Notes: generated from the sequence alone by a model not told the origin. A DNA stretch of 64,000 nucleotides from Halomonas sp. A11-A (GCF_003182195.1 NZ_QGTM01000005.1:1-64000); one strand, 5' to 3'; positions 36,143 through 46,085 are shown, counted from the first letter of the stretch. Numbers and translations: made by a program.

Positions 36143-36766
36143 ATGAGAAAGTTACTGGCAAGCCTGGCATTTACCATGGGCGCCGTCGGCGCCGCCCACG
36201 CCGACCTGGAGGCCGACGCCGATGCGGCGGCAGGCCGCGAGAAAGCGCAGAGCTGCGCCGCCTGCCACGGCCCGTCCGGCATCAGCCCCTCCTCGGCCTT
36301 CCCGCATCTCGCCGGCCAGCAGATGTCCTACACCGCCAAGCAGATCATGGACATCCGCGACGGCCGCCGCCTGGTGCCCCAGATGGCCGGCCAGGTGGAC
36401 GACTTCTCGGACCAGGACGCCTGGGATGTCGCCAAGTACTTCGCCGAGCAGGATGCGAACCTGGGCCAGGTCGATCCCGACAACACCGAGCAGCTGGCTC
36501 GCGGCGAGGAGCTTTACCGGGCCGGCGACCTCTCCAGGGGTATCCCGGCCTGCGCCGCCTGCCACACCCCCACCGGGGAAGGCATCGGCAGCGCCGCCTA
36601 CCCGGCGCTCTCCGGGCAGTTCGTCGAGTACACCGTCGCCACCCTGCAGGCCTTCGCCTCCGGCGAGCGGGCCAACGACCCGGCCAACATCATGCGCGAC
36701 ATCGCCGCCAAGATGAGCGATGACGACATGGAAGCCGTGGCCAACTACATGTACGGCCTGCACTAA
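36143..36766 (+). CDS. cytochrome c4 (dihaem)
   Basis: A 207-residue periplasmic electron carrier. The signal peptide ends at AHA (residue 20). Two CAACH haem sites (C38-H42 and near residue 136) sit in two similar c-type domains, each followed by a GPSGIS or TPTGEG loop and a distal methionine candidate. Its likely role is electron transfer to a terminal oxidase. It is upstream of dsbA, as in several pseudomonad-like genomes. Confidence 0.92.
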   Translation: MRKLLASLAFTMGAVGAAHADLEADADAAAGREKAQSCAACHGPSGISPSSAFPHLAGQQMSYTAKQIMDIRDGRRLVPQMAGQVDDFSDQDAWDVAKYFAEQDANLGQVDPDNTEQLARGEELYRAGDLSRGIPACAACHTPTGEGIGSAAYPALSGQFVEYTVATLQAFASGERANDPANIMRDIAAKMSDDDMEAVANYMYGLH

Positions 36767-36810
36767 GCCCGGCCCGTCGCAGGCAGCGGCGCCACGCTCA
36801 GTTCTCGCCA

Positions 36811-36835
36811 GGGCGGCCCTCGGGCCGCCCTTGTC
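36811..36835 (+). terminator. probable terminator after cytochrome c4
   Basis: GGGCGGCCC and GGGCCGCCC form a perfect 9-bp stem with a two-base loop, followed by TTGTC. The T tract is short. Confidence 0.6.
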
Positions 36836-36938
36836 GTATCATCGAAGGCCCGGCCGCCACCGGGGAACCCTCGGTGGTGAACGCGCTCAAAGGCAGCGAC
36901 GCCCGGCCTCGCCGGATCATCCAAGGAGAGAGTACGTG

Positions 36939-37574
36939 ATGTTCAAGCCCCTGATGTTCGCCCTTGCCGGCCTCGGCCTGTCGAGCCTGGCCACCGCCTC
37001 CCCGCTGGTCGAGGGCCAGCACTACGAGGTGCTGCCCCAGCCCGTCGAGACCCGTGTCGCCGAGGGCCAGATCGAGGTCACCGAGGCGTTCTGGTACGGC
37101 TGCCCGCACTGCTACAACCTGCAGCAGCACGTCACCGCCTGGTACGAGACCCTCGATGAGGACGTCAGCGTGGTGCACCTGCCCGGCACCATGGGCGGCG
37201 ACTGGAACAAGCACGCCGCGGCCTTCTACGCCGCCGAGGAGCTCGGCATCGTCGAGGCGGTCCACGCCGACTTCTTCGACGCCATCCACCAGCAGAACCG
37301 TCGCCTCACCGAGACCGATGACCTGGCCGACTTCTTCAGCGGCTATGGCGTCAGCGAGGAGGAGGCTCGCCAGGCACTCGGCTCCTTCGCGGTGAAGAGC
37401 AAGGTCAACCAGGCCCACTCGCGGCTGCGCGCCATGCGCCTGATGGGGGTGCCCGCCCTGGTGATCGACGGCCGCTACCTGGTCACGCCCAGCAGCGCCG
37501 GCAGCCTCTCCAACATGCCCCAGATCGCCGACGCGCTGATCGAGAAGGTCCGCGAGGAGCGTAGTGACAGCTGA
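36939..37574 (+). CDS. dsbA: periplasmic thiol:disulphide interchange protein DsbA
   Basis: A 211-residue oxidoreductase that introduces disulphides in exported proteins. The signal peptide ends near TASA (about residue 20). The active site CPHC in FWYGCPHCYNL lies near residue 52, and the cis-proline loop is GVPALVIDG. ATG 36939 follows AAGGAGAG by nine bases; a GTG one codon earlier has tighter spacing. It may serve the cysteine-containing secreted proteins nearby, including cytochrome c4. Confidence 0.94.
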   Translation: MFKPLMFALAGLGLSSLATASPLVEGQHYEVLPQPVETRVAEGQIEVTEAFWYGCPHCYNLQQHVTAWYETLDEDVSVVHLPGTMGGDWNKHAAAFYAAEELGIVEAVHADFFDAIHQQNRRLTETDDLADFFSGYGVSEEEARQALGSFAVKSKVNQAHSRLRAMRLMGVPALVIDGRYLVTPSSAGSLSNMPQIADALIEKVREERSDS

Positions 37575-38400
37575 GATGTCACATCTGGCCGAGGCAAGGA
37601 CGCCGCCCCTCGAGGGCGGCCACCTGAAGCTGCTCACCTTCAACATGCAGGTGGGCATTCAGACCTCGGCCTATCACCACTACCTGACCCGCAGCTGGCA
37701 ACACCTGCTGCCCCACCCCAAGCGCCTGCGCCGGCTGGACATGGTCAGCGAGGTGCTGGGGCGCTTCGATATCGTCGGCCTCCAGGAGGTGGACGGCGGC
37801 AGCTTTCGCTCCAGCAACGTCAACCAGGTAGAGTATCTCGCCGGCCGCGGGGGCTTCCCGCACCATTTCAAGCAGCTCAACCGCAACCTGGGCCGCATCG
37901 CGCAGCACAGCAACGGGCTGCTGTCGCGGCTAGCCCCCAGCCGGATCGAGGAGCACCGCCTGCCCGGCACCCTGCCGGGACGGGGTGCCATCCACGCCCG
38001 CTTCGGCGAGGGCCCCAACGCTCTGCACCTCTTCGTGGCCCATCTGGCGCTGGGTCATCGCACCCGAGTGCGCCAGCTCGACTATCTCTCCGAGATCATC
38101 CAGCCGCTGCGCCACGTGGTGGTGATGGGCGACCTCAACTGCACACCCGAGCAGCTCCACGGCCACCAGCGCTTCTGCGCCTCGCTGTCGCTGCATCCGG
38201 TGCGCCCGCTCCTCAGCTACCCCTCCTGGCAGCCACGCCGCGCCCTGGACCACATCTTGTTGTCGAACTCGCTGCAGGCCGACGACGTGCGGGTCCTGGA
38301 CCACCTGTTCTCCGACCACCTGCCGATCGCCGTGGATGTCCGGCTGCCTGCCGCCTGCCTGCAGGCCATGACTGCCCGCCTCAAGGGCGAGCCAGGCTGA
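37564..38400 (+). CDS. endonuclease/exonuclease/phosphatase-fold protein
   Basis: A 278-residue protein of the EEP (DNase I-like) superfamily. Key motifs are LKLLTFNMQVG, the metal-ligand glutamate in GLQEVDGG, GDLNCTP and the terminal SDHLPIAVDV. No signal peptide is seen, so it is likely cytosolic. The substrate (nucleic acid or phosphoester) is not evident. I chose GTG 37564, which overlaps dsbA and has AGGAG four bases before it; ATG 37576 is possible. Confidence 0.85.
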   Translation: MTAEMSHLAEARTPPLEGGHLKLLTFNMQVGIQTSAYHHYLTRSWQHLLPHPKRLRRLDMVSEVLGRFDIVGLQEVDGGSFRSSNVNQVEYLAGRGGFPHHFKQLNRNLGRIAQHSNGLLSRLAPSRIEEHRLPGTLPGRGAIHARFGEGPNALHLFVAHLALGHRTRVRQLDYLSEIIQPLRHVVVMGDLNCTPEQLHGHQRFCASLSLHPVRPLLSYPSWQPRRALDHILLSNSLQADDVRVLDHLFSDHLPIAVDVRLPAACLQAMTARLKGEPG

Positions 38401-38488
38401 GGAGAGCCAGGCGCCGGGGGATACGCGAGAGTGACGCTCGAGGGTGACACCCAGGGTTGAGAGCCCGGATTGAGAGCCGGGGATGACG

Positions 38489-38511
38489 ATCGTCGCCGAA
38501 TCGGCGATGAT
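38489..38511. promoter_or_regulatory. 23-bp palindrome upstream of TRAP genes, candidate operator
   Basis: TCGCCGA-A-TCGGCGA is a perfect inverted repeat, extended by outer ATC...GAT to 23 bases. It lies 34 bases before the start of the small TRAP permease gene, a normal place for a repressor site. The regulator is unknown. Confidence 0.4.
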
Positions 38512-38544
38512 GCCCGTCGTTTCCGCTTCTGCACGAGACTTCCC

Positions 38545-39093
38545 ATGACACCCCCTGCCCGCGAACCGGCCCTGCTCCGGGGCCTGGACGCCTTTACCGA
38601 CCGCATCGGCACCAGCATCGCCTGGCTGGTGCTCCTCATGATGCTGGTGCAGTTCACCATCGTGGTGATGCGCTACGTCTTCAGCATCCATAACACCGTG
38701 ATGCAGGAGTCGGTGATGTACATGCACGCCGCGGTCTTCATGCTCGGCGCCGCCTGGACCCTGCGCCGCGACGGCCATGTGCGTGTGGATATCTTCTACC
38801 GCCGCCTCACTGCCCGGGGGCGCGCCTGGGTCGACCTCTGCGGCACCCTCTTCCTGCTGATCCCGGTGGTGCTCTTCATCGCCATCGGCAGCTTCGCCTA
38901 TGTGCGCAGCAGCTGGGCGATCATGGAGCGCTCGCCGGACGGCGGCATTCCCGGCGTCTACCTGCTCAAGACCCTGATACTCGTGATGATGGCGCTGCTG
39001 CTGATCCAGGGCATCGCCCAGCTGATCCGCCAGGTGCTGATCATCCGCCACCGCCTGCCCAACGACACCCCGCAGCACGAGGAGCTCCTGTGA
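38545..39093 (+). CDS. TRAP transporter small permease subunit (DctQ-type)
   Basis: A 182-residue inner-membrane protein with four transmembrane helices (about 28-48, 62-82, 100-122, 145-165) and the family's RRDGHVRVDIFYRRL loop. It is the small subunit of a sodium-coupled TRAP transporter. ATG 38545 is chosen; the open frame upstream is not homologous. It overlaps the large subunit. No binding-protein gene is adjacent in this window. Confidence 0.9.
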   Translation: MTPPAREPALLRGLDAFTDRIGTSIAWLVLLMMLVQFTIVVMRYVFSIHNTVMQESVMYMHAAVFMLGAAWTLRRDGHVRVDIFYRRLTARGRAWVDLCGTLFLLIPVVLFIAIGSFAYVRSSWAIMERSPDGGIPGVYLLKTLILVMMALLLIQGIAQLIRQVLIIRHRLPNDTPQHEELL

Positions 39094-40508
39094 TGCTGGC
39101 CACCCTCCTCGAGTTCATGCCGCTGATCATGTTCGCCGCGGTCTGCGGCGTGCTGATGCTGGGCTACCCGGTGGCGCTGTCGCTGGCCGGCACCGCCCTG
39201 ATCTTCGCCGGCATCGGCTATGCGCTGATCCAGATGGGCGTGCCGGTGCCCTTCGAGACCCGCTACCTGGGCGCCATGCCCAACCGCCTCTACGGCATCA
39301 TGACCAACCAGACGCTGCTGGCGGTGCCGCTCTTCGTGCTGATGGGGGTGCTGCTGGAGAAGTCGCGCATCGCCGAGACCCTGCTCGACGCCATGTCGCT
39401 AGCCTTCGGCGCCCTGCGCGGTGGGCTGGGCATCGCCGTGGTGCTGGTGGGCATGCTGCTGGCGGCCTCCACCGGCATCGTCGGCGCCACCGTGGTGACC
39501 ATGGGGCTGCTCTCGCTGCCCACCATGCTCAAGCGCGGCTACTCGCCGTCGCTGGCCACCGGCAGCATCTGCGCCACCGGCACCCTGGGGCAGATCATCC
39601 CGCCCTCCATCGCCCTGGTGCTGCTGGGCGACGTGCTCAACAACGCCTACCAGCAGGCCCAGCTCTCCATGGGGGTGTGGAGCCCTCGCACCCTCTCGGT
39701 GGGCGATCTCTTCATCGGCGCCCTGGTGCCGGGCCTGCTGCTGGTGGTGGCCTATATCGTCTACCTGGTGATCACCGCCTGGGTGAAGCCCGATGCCGCC
39801 CCACCCGCCGACCGTGACTCCCTGATGAAGGAGCTGGGCCACACCGGCAGCCTCTGGCCGCTGCTGCTCAAGGGGCTGGTGCCGCCGGTGCTGCTGATCG
39901 TGGCGGTGCTGGGCTCGATCCTGGGCGGCTTCGCCACCCCCACCGAGGCCTCGGCGGTGGGTGCCTTCGGCGCCTTCCTGCTGGCGCTGGTGAACCGTCG
40001 CCTGAGCGTGCCGGTGCTGCGCGACGTGGTGCAGTCCACCGCCCAGGTCACCAGCATGGTGTTCCTGATCCTGATCGGCGCCGCGCTCTTCTCGCTGGTG
40101 TTCCGCGCCTTCGGCGGCGAGGAGCTGGTCACCGAGCTGTTCGAGGCGCTGCCCGGCGGCGTGGTGGGCGCCACCCTGGTGGTGATGCTGGTGATCTTCC
40201 TGCTGGGCTTCATCCTCGACTTCATCGAGATCACCTTCGTGGTGGTGCCCATCGTCGGGCCGGTGCTGCTGGCCATGGGGGTCGACCCGATCTGGCTCGG
40301 CATCATGATCGCGGTGAACCTGCAGACCTCCTTCCTGACGCCGCCCTTCGGCTTCGCGCTCTTCTATCTGCGCGGGGTGACGCCGGACTCCGTGCCCACC
40401 TCGGCGATCTATCGGGGGGTGACGCCCTTCATCGCCATGCAGCTGGCCATGCTGCTCGCGCTGGCGCTGATGCCGGGGCTCGCCACCTGGCTGCCCTCGG
40501 TGCTCTAG
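39090..40508 (+). CDS. TRAP transporter large permease subunit (DctM-type)
   Basis: A 472-residue inner-membrane protein with about 12 helices. SIGATGTLGQIIPPSIALVL-like (reads SICATGTLGQIIPPSIALVL), GGFATPTEASAVGA and LQTSFLTPPFGFALFYLRG are DctM hallmarks. The length and small partner fit the mannitol/chloroaromatic-type subfamily. The start overlaps the small permease stop by GTGA; ATG three bases later is equally likely. The substrate is unknown. Confidence 0.92.
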   Translation: MMLATLLEFMPLIMFAAVCGVLMLGYPVALSLAGTALIFAGIGYALIQMGVPVPFETRYLGAMPNRLYGIMTNQTLLAVPLFVLMGVLLEKSRIAETLLDAMSLAFGALRGGLGIAVVLVGMLLAASTGIVGATVVTMGLLSLPTMLKRGYSPSLATGSICATGTLGQIIPPSIALVLLGDVLNNAYQQAQLSMGVWSPRTLSVGDLFIGALVPGLLLVVAYIVYLVITAWVKPDAAPPADRDSLMKELGHTGSLWPLLLKGLVPPVLLIVAVLGSILGGFATPTEASAVGAFGAFLLALVNRRLSVPVLRDVVQSTAQVTSMVFLILIGAALFSLVFRAFGGEELVTELFEALPGGVVGATLVVMLVIFLLGFILDFIEITFVVVPIVGPVLLAMGVDPIWLGIMIAVNLQTSFLTPPFGFALFYLRGVTPDSVPTSAIYRGVTPFIAMQLAMLLALALMPGLATWLPSVL

Positions 40509-40533
40509 CCAAGGACTGGCGCCTCCTGCCGGC

Positions 40534-40965
40534 TTACTGGCAAAGCGGCGCCAGCCACTGGTGGGCGAGCAGCAGCACCACCGCGTAGCGCCCGCCCTTG
40601 GCCACGGTGATCAGCAGGATGGCCCGCCACCAGGGCAGCCGGAACACGCCGGCCAGCACGGTGAGCGGGTCGCCCACCACCGGGGCCCAGGAGAAGAGCA
40701 GGCTCCACTCGCCGAAGCGGAAGTACCAGCGCTCGGCCCGGGCCAGCCCCGCCGGCGAGGCGGGAAACCAGCGCCGGTCCTGGAAGCGGCGCGCATAGCG
40801 CCCCATCCAGACGTTGATCAGGCTGCCCAGGGTGTTGCCGGCGGTGGCCACCGCCCACAGCATCAGGGCCGGCTCGCCCAGGCACCAGAGCCGCGCCAGC
40901 CAGACCTCGGAGCCCCCCGGCAGCAGGGTGGCGCTGACCAGGGCCACCACGAACAGACTCAGCAT
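40534..40965 (-). CDS. yqaA: YqaA-family (SNARE-associated/DedA-like) membrane protein
   Basis: A 143-residue inner-membrane protein with several hydrophobic segments. The pattern LLPGGSEVWL at the start, GNTLGSLINVWMGRYARRF and FSWAPVVGDPLTVLAGVFRLPWW is that of the YqaA branch of the VTT/DedA superfamily. Its function is not established (possibly lipid scrambling). ATG 40965 follows AAGGGAAGAG. It is divergent from thiD with only 24 bases between the starts, so the two promoters must overlap the genes. Confidence 0.85.
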   Translation of the reverse strand: MLSLFVVALVSATLLPGGSEVWLARLWCLGEPALMLWAVATAGNTLGSLINVWMGRYARRFQDRRWFPASPAGLARAERWYFRFGEWSLLFSWAPVVGDPLTVLAGVFRLPWWRAILLITVAKGGRYAVVLLLAHQWLAPLCQ

Positions 40966-40989
40966 TCTCTTCCCTTCTCAGGTGACCGC

Positions 40990-41817
40990 ATGACCGACGC
41001 ATCCGCCCCGTCCACGCGCGTGATTCCCAATGTGCTGACCATCGCCGGCTCCGACCCCAGCGGCGGCGCCGGCATCCAGGCCGATCTCAAGACCTTCTCG
41101 GCGCTGGGCGCCTATGGTACCAGCGTGATCACCGCCCTGACCGCCCAGAACACCCGCGGCGTCACCGGCGTGCACCCGGTGCCCGCCGAGTTCATCGCCG
41201 CCCAGCTCGAGACCCTGCTCGACGACGTACGCATCGACGCGGTGAAGATCGGCATGGTGGCGAGCCGCGAGGTGGCCGAGGTGATCCGCGAGGCGCTGAC
41301 CCGTCGCCGCCCCCGCTGGGTGGTGCTCGACCCGGTGATGGTGGCCAAGAGCGGCGACATCCTGGTAGACGATGCCGGCATCCGCGCGGTGCGCGAGGTG
41401 CTGGTGCCGCTGGCCGACCTGGTCACCCCCAACCTGCCGGAGGCCGCGGTGCTGCTCGACGCCCCGGTGCCGGACGACCGCGACGGCATGCTGGCCCTGG
41501 CGCCGGCGCTGCGGGCGCTGGGTGCCGGTGCCACCCTGCTCAAGGGCGGCCACCTCTCCGGCGAGGAGTGCCCCGACCTCTTGATCACCGACGAGGCGAC
41601 CCACTGGATCGAGGGCGCCCGGGTCGACACCGCCAACCTGCACGGCACCGGCTGCACCCCCTCCTCGGCCATCGCCGCCCGCCTGGCCCTGGGCGAGGCC
41701 CTGCCGGCCGCGGTGGCGGGCGCCAAGCAGTGGCTGGGCGCGGCCCTGGCCGCGAGCCGGCGCCTTGATGTGGGTCAAGGGCGCGGCCCGGTGCACCACT
41801 TCCACGCCTGGTGGTAG
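40990..41817 (+). CDS. thiD: hydroxymethylpyrimidine/phosphomethylpyrimidine kinase
   Basis: A 275-residue ribokinase-fold enzyme of thiamine synthesis. The N-terminal [21 protein letters not shown] is diagnostic, and [14 protein letters not shown] and the anion-hole/catalytic [14 protein letters not shown] complete the fold. The other thiamine genes in the window (thiS, thiG) are 12 kb away in a separate operon. Confidence 0.95.
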   Translation: MTDASAPSTRVIPNVLTIAGSDPSGGAGIQADLKTFSALGAYGTSVITALTAQNTRGVTGVHPVPAEFIAAQLETLLDDVRIDAVKIGMVASREVAEVIREALTRRRPRWVVLDPVMVAKSGDILVDDAGIRAVREVLVPLADLVTPNLPEAAVLLDAPVPDDRDGMLALAPALRALGAGATLLKGGHLSGEECPDLLITDEATHWIEGARVDTANLHGTGCTPSSAIAARLALGEALPAAVAGAKQWLGAALAASRRLDVGQGRGPVHHFHAWW

Positions 41818-41957
41818 GGCGATCTCCTGGAGGTGCTGATGACCCGCCTGCGCCGCCAGCCCCCCGACCAGCTGGCCCTGGGCAGCCGCGAGCAGGAACG
41901 TGCTACGCTCTCTGCTTCCAGTCAGGCAGCAGTCGTGAATCATCGGGGAGAGCAGAG

Positions 41958-42395
41958 ATGAAGGCACTGATCCAGCGGGTCACCCGGGCCAGCGTGGTCG
42001 TGGAGGGGCGCACGGTGGGCGCCATCGGCCACGGCCTGCTGGCCCTGGTGGGCGTGGAGAAGGGCGACGACGAGGCCGCCGCCGACCGGCTGCTGCACAA
42101 GCTGCTGCACTACCGGGTGTTCGGCGACGCCGATGACAAGATGAACCTCAACCTGCAGCAGGTCGACGGCGGGCTGCTGCTGGTCTCCCAGTTCACCCTG
42201 GCGGCCGACACCCGCAAGGGGCTCAGGCCCAGCTTCTCCAGTGCCGCCCCGCCCGACGAGGGCCACCGGCTGTTCCACTACCTGCTGGCGCGGGCCGAGA
42301 CGGCCTGGCCCCGGGTGGAGAGCGGCGAGTTCGCCGCCAACATGGAGGTCTCGCTGGTCAACGACGGGCCGGTAACCTTCCTGCTGGAGAGCTAG
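41958..42395 (+). CDS. dtd: D-aminoacyl-tRNA deacylase
   Basis: A 145-residue proofreading enzyme that removes D-amino acids and glycine from mischarged tRNAs. Motifs are [15 protein letters not shown] at the start, [15 protein letters not shown] and the catalytic-face [17 protein letters not shown] near the end (the NXGPXT motif). ATG 41958 gives exactly the family length. The gene overlaps the convergent ABC-F stop by four bases. Confidence 0.96.
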   Translation: MKALIQRVTRASVVVEGRTVGAIGHGLLALVGVEKGDDEAAADRLLHKLLHYRVFGDADDKMNLNLQQVDGGLLLVSQFTLAADTRKGLRPSFSSAAPPDEGHRLFHYLLARAETAWPRVESGEFAANMEVSLVNDGPVTFLLES

Positions 42396-44320
42396 CCGCC
42401 AAGCTCCGCCTCCATGGCCTCCAGCGCCTCCTCGGCGGCGAGCCACTCGGCCTCCAGGTCATCCAGGCGCGACTTGAGCTCGCCCTGGCGCGCCAGGGTG
42501 GCGGTAAGCTCCGCCTTGCGGGCAGCGTCGGTGTAGAGCGCGGCGTCGCTCAGCACCCCTTCCACCTCGGCCAGCTCCGCCTGGACCTTCTCCATGGCCT
42601 GCTCGGCGCGGTCGCGCTGCTTCTTGAGCGGACGCAGCTTCTCACGCAGCTCGGCGGCGGCGCGTCGTGCCGCGCGGCGATCCTCCCTGGGCGCCTCCTC
42701 GCCCCTGTCGGCACGCGCCTCGCGGCGCTCGCCCTCGAGGCGCGCCTTGAGCCAGGCCCGATAGTCCTCCAGGTCGCCGTCGAAGGGCTCGACCCGGTGG
42801 TCGGCCACCCGCCAGAACTCGTCCACGGTGGCACGCAGCAGGTGGCGATCGTGGGAGACGATGATCACCGTGCCCTCGAAGGCCGCCAGCGCCTCGGTGA
42901 GCGCCTCGCGCATCTCCAGGTCCAGGTGGTTGGTGGGCTCGTCCAGCAGCAGCAGGTTGGGCTTCTGCCAGGCCACCAGCGAGAGCGCCAGGCGCGCCTT
43001 CTCGCCGCCGGAGAAGCGCCCCACCTCGCCGAAGGCGTCGTCGCCCTGGAAACCGAAGCCGCCCAGGAAGTTGCGGATCTCCTGCTCGCTGGCCTTCGGT
43101 GAGAGCCGCTGCACGTGCATGAAGGGGGTCGAGGCGAGGTCCAGACCCTCGAGCTGGTGCTGGGCGAAGTAGCCGATGGCCAGGTGCTCGCCGGGTATGC
43201 GCTTGCCGGCCAGCAGCGCCAGCTCGCCGGTCAGCGACTTGATCAGGGTCGACTTGCCGGCCCCGTTGGGTCCCAGCAGGCCGATGCGTTGGCCGGGCAG
43301 CAGGGTCAGCCTAACCTGGTCGAGCTGGACCTTCGCCTCCCCCGCCTCGTCGCGATAGCCGAGCCGCGCCTCGTCCAGCACCAGCAGCGGGTGGGAGTTC
43401 CTGTCGGAGGCGGGAATGGTGAAGTGGAAGGGGGAGTCGGCGTGGGCCATGGCGATATCGCCCATGCGCTCCAACATCTTGAGGCGGCTCTGGGCCTGGC
43501 GCGCCTTGGTGGCCTTGGCCCGGAAGCGCGCCACGAAACGCTCGATCTCCTCGCGTCGCGCCTGCTGCTTGGCCGCCTCGGCCTGCTGCAGCGCCAGCTT
43601 CTCGGCCCGGGTACGCTCGAAGGTGGAGTAGTTGCCGCGGTAGAGCACCAGACTCTGGCGGTCGAAGTGCACGATGTGATCGCACACCGCATCCAGGAAG
43701 TCGCGGTCGTGAGAGATCAGCAGCAGGGTGCCGGGGTAGCGGGCAAGCCACTGCTCCAGCCACAGCAGGGCGTCCAGATCCAGGTGGTTGGTGGGTTCGT
43801 CCAGCAGCAGCAGATCGGAGGGCATGAAGAGGGTGCGGGCCAGGTTGACCCGCATCCGCCAGCCGCCGGAGAAGTCCGACAGCGGGCGCGCCAGGTCCGC
43901 CTGGGCAAATCCAAGCCCCACCAGCAGCTGGGCCGCGCGGGCCGGCGCGCTGTAGCCGTCCAGGGCCTCGATGGCGCCGTGCAGCTCCGCCTCGCGGTGG
44001 GCGTCGTGGGCCTCCCGGGCCGCCTCGAGCGCCGCCTGGGTGGCGCGCAGCTCGCGATCACCGTCCAGCACGTACTCGACGATGGGGCGATCGAGGGCCT
44101 CCACCTCCTGGGCCATGTGGGCGATGCGCTGGCCGCCGCTCATCTCGACCTCGCCGCGGTCCGGGGCCAGCTCGCCGAGCAGCAGCTTGAAGAGGCTCGA
44201 CTTGCCGGCGCCGTTGGGGCCGACGATCCCCGCCTTGTGACCGGCGTGCAGGGTCAGGTCGGCCCCCTCCAGCAGGGCCTGGGTGCCGCGTTGCAGGGAA
44301 ACTTGGCGCAGTGCGATCAT
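42392..44320 (-). CDS. ABC-F family ATPase (YheS-like)
   Basis: A 642-residue soluble protein with two ABC domains and no membrane segments. Walker A sites are GPNGAGKSS (about 33) and GPNGAGKST (about 350). The signatures are FSGGWRMRV and FSGGEKARL, and DEPTNHLDL occurs twice. A linker of about 80 residues joins them, and a C-terminal coiled coil (about 540-640) follows. This layout matches E. coli YheS (about 637 residues), a ribosome-associated translation factor. Confidence 0.93.
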   Translation of the reverse strand: MIALRQVSLQRGTQALLEGADLTLHAGHKAGIVGPNGAGKSSLFKLLLGELAPDRGEVEMSGGQRIAHMAQEVEALDRPIVEYVLDGDRELRATQAALEAAREAHDAHREAELHGAIEALDGYSAPARAAQLLVGLGFAQADLARPLSDFSGGWRMRVNLARTLFMPSDLLLLDEPTNHLDLDALLWLEQWLARYPGTLLLISHDRDFLDAVCDHIVHFDRQSLVLYRGNYSTFERTRAEKLALQQAEAAKQQARREEIERFVARFRAKATKARQAQSRLKMLERMGDIAMAHADSPFHFTIPASDRNSHPLLVLDEARLGYRDEAGEAKVQLDQVRLTLLPGQRIGLLGPNGAGKSTLIKSLTGELALLAGKRIPGEHLAIGYFAQHQLEGLDLASTPFMHVQRLSPKASEQEIRNFLGGFGFQGDDAFGEVGRFSGGEKARLALSLVAWQKPNLLLLDEPTNHLDLEMREALTEALAAFEGTVIIVSHDRHLLRATVDEFWRVADHRVEPFDGDLEDYRAWLKARLEGERREARADRGEEAPREDRRAARRAAAELREKLRPLKKQRDRAEQAMEKVQAELAEVEGVLSDAALYTDAARKAELTATLARQGELKSRLDDLEAEWLAAEEALEAMEAELGG

Positions 44321-44376
44321 GCGGGCTCCACGGGCTGTGCATGGGGGTCGCCGCCCTGTCGGCGACGACCGATGAA

Positions 44377-44913
44377 ATGAACGATGATTCTACCGAAATG
44401 ACGGCCGTCCTGCGGCGCCGTCTGAGCGAACACTCCCTGTGGGCGTTCGCCCTGGCCCTCTACGCCCGCCCCGGGGTCGAGGCGGCCTGCCTGGCGCTGC
44501 AGGACGAGGCCGGCGTCGACGTCTGCGAGCTGCTGTGGCGCTGCTGGCTGCTGCAACATGGTGCCCGGCCCGGCCCGGCAGCCGAGGCGGGAGTGGCCGA
44601 GGTGCGCCGCTGGCAGGCCGAGGTCACCGCCCCGCTGCGCACCCTGCGCCGCCGGCTCAAGCCCGAAGCGGCCAGCGATGCCGGGGTCGCCGCGCTGCGC
44701 GAGACCCTCAAGCGCGCCGAGCTCGAGGCCGAACGCGAGACCCTGACGCGACTCGAGCGACTGGTCCTCACGGGTGAAAATCGGCTGTCTCCGGCCACCG
44801 GCATAAGTACCGAAAAAGTCCTGGAAAGTGCCCTTCTCCTGCAGAAAAAAATCCATCTTTCAACGCTTCAGACGCTGATTGCCTCGCTTGACCCTCCCCC
44901 GACCCCACGCTAG
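44377..44913 (+). CDS. TIGR02444/DUF2390 family protein
   Basis: A 178-residue, mostly helical soluble protein. LWAFALALYARPGVEAACLALQDEAGVDVCELLWRCWLL is the characteristic N-terminal block of this uncharacterised family, which is often next to the YheS-like ABC-F gene. ATG 44377 is chosen, but an ATG at 44398 is possible and neither has a strong ribosome site. The last 40 codons are less GC-biased, probably because the teaA promoter overlaps them. Confidence 0.8.
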   Translation: MNDDSTEMTAVLRRRLSEHSLWAFALALYARPGVEAACLALQDEAGVDVCELLWRCWLLQHGARPGPAAEAGVAEVRRWQAEVTAPLRTLRRRLKPEAASDAGVAALRETLKRAELEAERETLTRLERLVLTGENRLSPATGISTEKVLESALLLQKKIHLSTLQTLIASLDPPPTPR

Positions 44914-44916
44914 CCT
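44888..44916 (+). promoter_or_regulatory. candidate sigma-70 promoter of teaABCD
   Basis: TTGACC (44888-44893) and TAGCCT (44911-44916) with a 17-base spacer lie inside the end of the preceding gene, about 90 bases before the teaA start. Osmotic induction is known for this transporter in H. elongata. No additional operator is recognised. Confidence 0.45.
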
Positions 44917-45004
44917 GAAAACCACATGTGCGAGCGAAAGGCCCGTGTCGTGCCTGTCATTTTCGCAAGAACGTAACCATCCAAACCGTAAGGGGACTAC
45001 AAGA

Positions 45005-46021
45005 ATGAAGGCAACCAAGCTGTTGACCACGGCCACCGTCGGCGCCCTGCTTTTCGGCATGTCCGCGGCGGCCCATTCCGCCAACTGGCGCTATGCCCAT
45101 GAAGAGTTCGAGGGCGATGTCCAGGACGTCTTTGCGATGGCGTTCAAGGAGTATATCGAGGAGAACTCCGACAATACCGTCCAGGTCTATCGCTTCGGCG
45201 AGCTGGGCGAATCCGACGACATCATGGAGCAGACCCAGGCGGGCATCCTGCAGTTCGTCAACCAGTCACCCGGCTTTACCGGCGCGCTGATCCCCGAGGC
45301 GCAGATCTTCTTCGTGCCCTACCTGCTGCCCACCGATGAAGCGCAGGTCATCGAGTTCTTCAACACCAGCGTGGCCATCAACGAGATGTTCCCGGAGCTC
45401 TACGCCGAACAGGGCCTGGAGCTGCTCAAGATGTACCCGGAAGGCGAGATGGTCGTCACCCTCGACGAGCCCTTCACCACCCCGGAAGAGCTGCGCGGCA
45501 AGAACATCCGCACCATGACCAATCCGCTGCTCTCCGAGACCTACCGCGCCTTCGGCGCCAGCCCGACGCCGCTGCCCTGGGGCGAGGTCTACGGCGGCCT
45601 GCAGACCGGCATCCTGCAGGGTCAGGAGAACCCGATCTTCTGGATCGAGTCCGGCGGCCTCTACGAGGTCTCTCCGAACTTGGTCTACACCGGCCACGGC
45701 TGGTTCACCACCGCCATGATGGCCAACCAGGACTTCTTCAACAGCCTCTCCGAGGAGGAGCAGCAGCTGGTGCGTGACGCCAGCGAGCATGCCTACGCGA
45801 TCATCATCGAGCATATCTCGGGCCTGGCCGACGAGTCCCTGGCCAAGATCCAGGAGGCCTCCGACGAGGTCACCGTCACCCGCCTGACCGAGGAGCAGAT
45901 CCAGGCCTTCCGCGACCGCGCCCCGCAGGTCGAGGAGCGCTTCATCGAGATGACCGGTGAGCGCGGTGCGGCCCTGCTGGAGCAGTTCAAGGCCGATCTG
46001 GAAGCCGTGAGCGGCGACTAG
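45005..46021 (+). CDS. teaA: ectoine/hydroxyectoine-binding TRAP periplasmic protein
   Basis: A 338-residue substrate-binding protein of the osmoregulated TeaABC TRAP transporter. The signal peptide ends near AAHS (about residue 24). Long stretches (NWRYAHEEFEGDVQDVFA, YRFGELGESDDIMEQTQ, GILQGQENPIFWIESGGLYE) match H. elongata TeaA as I remember it, including the Trp/Phe/Glu-rich binding region. It follows AAGGGG. A hairpin separates it from teaB, so it may be made in excess over the permeases. Confidence 0.93.
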   Translation: MKATKLLTTATVGALLFGMSAAAHSANWRYAHEEFEGDVQDVFAMAFKEYIEENSDNTVQVYRFGELGESDDIMEQTQAGILQFVNQSPGFTGALIPEAQIFFVPYLLPTDEAQVIEFFNTSVAINEMFPELYAEQGLELLKMYPEGEMVVTLDEPFTTPEELRGKNIRTMTNPLLSETYRAFGASPTPLPWGEVYGGLQTGILQGQENPIFWIESGGLYEVSPNLVYTGHGWFTTAMMANQDFFNSLSEEEQQLVRDASEHAYAIIIEHISGLADESLAKIQEASDEVTVTRLTEEQIQAFRDRAPQVEERFIEMTGERGAALLEQFKADLEAVSGD

Positions 46022-46054
46022 CGCCTCCGGCGCCTGATCGTCACACGAGGAGTC

Positions 46055-46085
46055 CGGGGCAGCCACTTGGCTGCCCCGCTTGTTT
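46055..46085 (+). terminator. intra-operon hairpin between teaA and teaB
   Basis: CGGGGCAGCC and GGCTGCCCCG form a 10-bp stem with a short loop, followed by CTTGTTTCC. The weak T tract suggests partial termination, common after binding-protein genes, so that teaA transcript exceeds teaBC. Confidence 0.6.

Noticed and set aside
41839-41961. 40-codon open frame ahead of dtd with a GGAGG-like site, ending TGA within the dtd start
   Set aside because: The composition of the second half ([13 protein letters not shown]) and a promoter-like TGCTACGCT inside it suggest a dtd leader rather than a gene; no family is recognisable.
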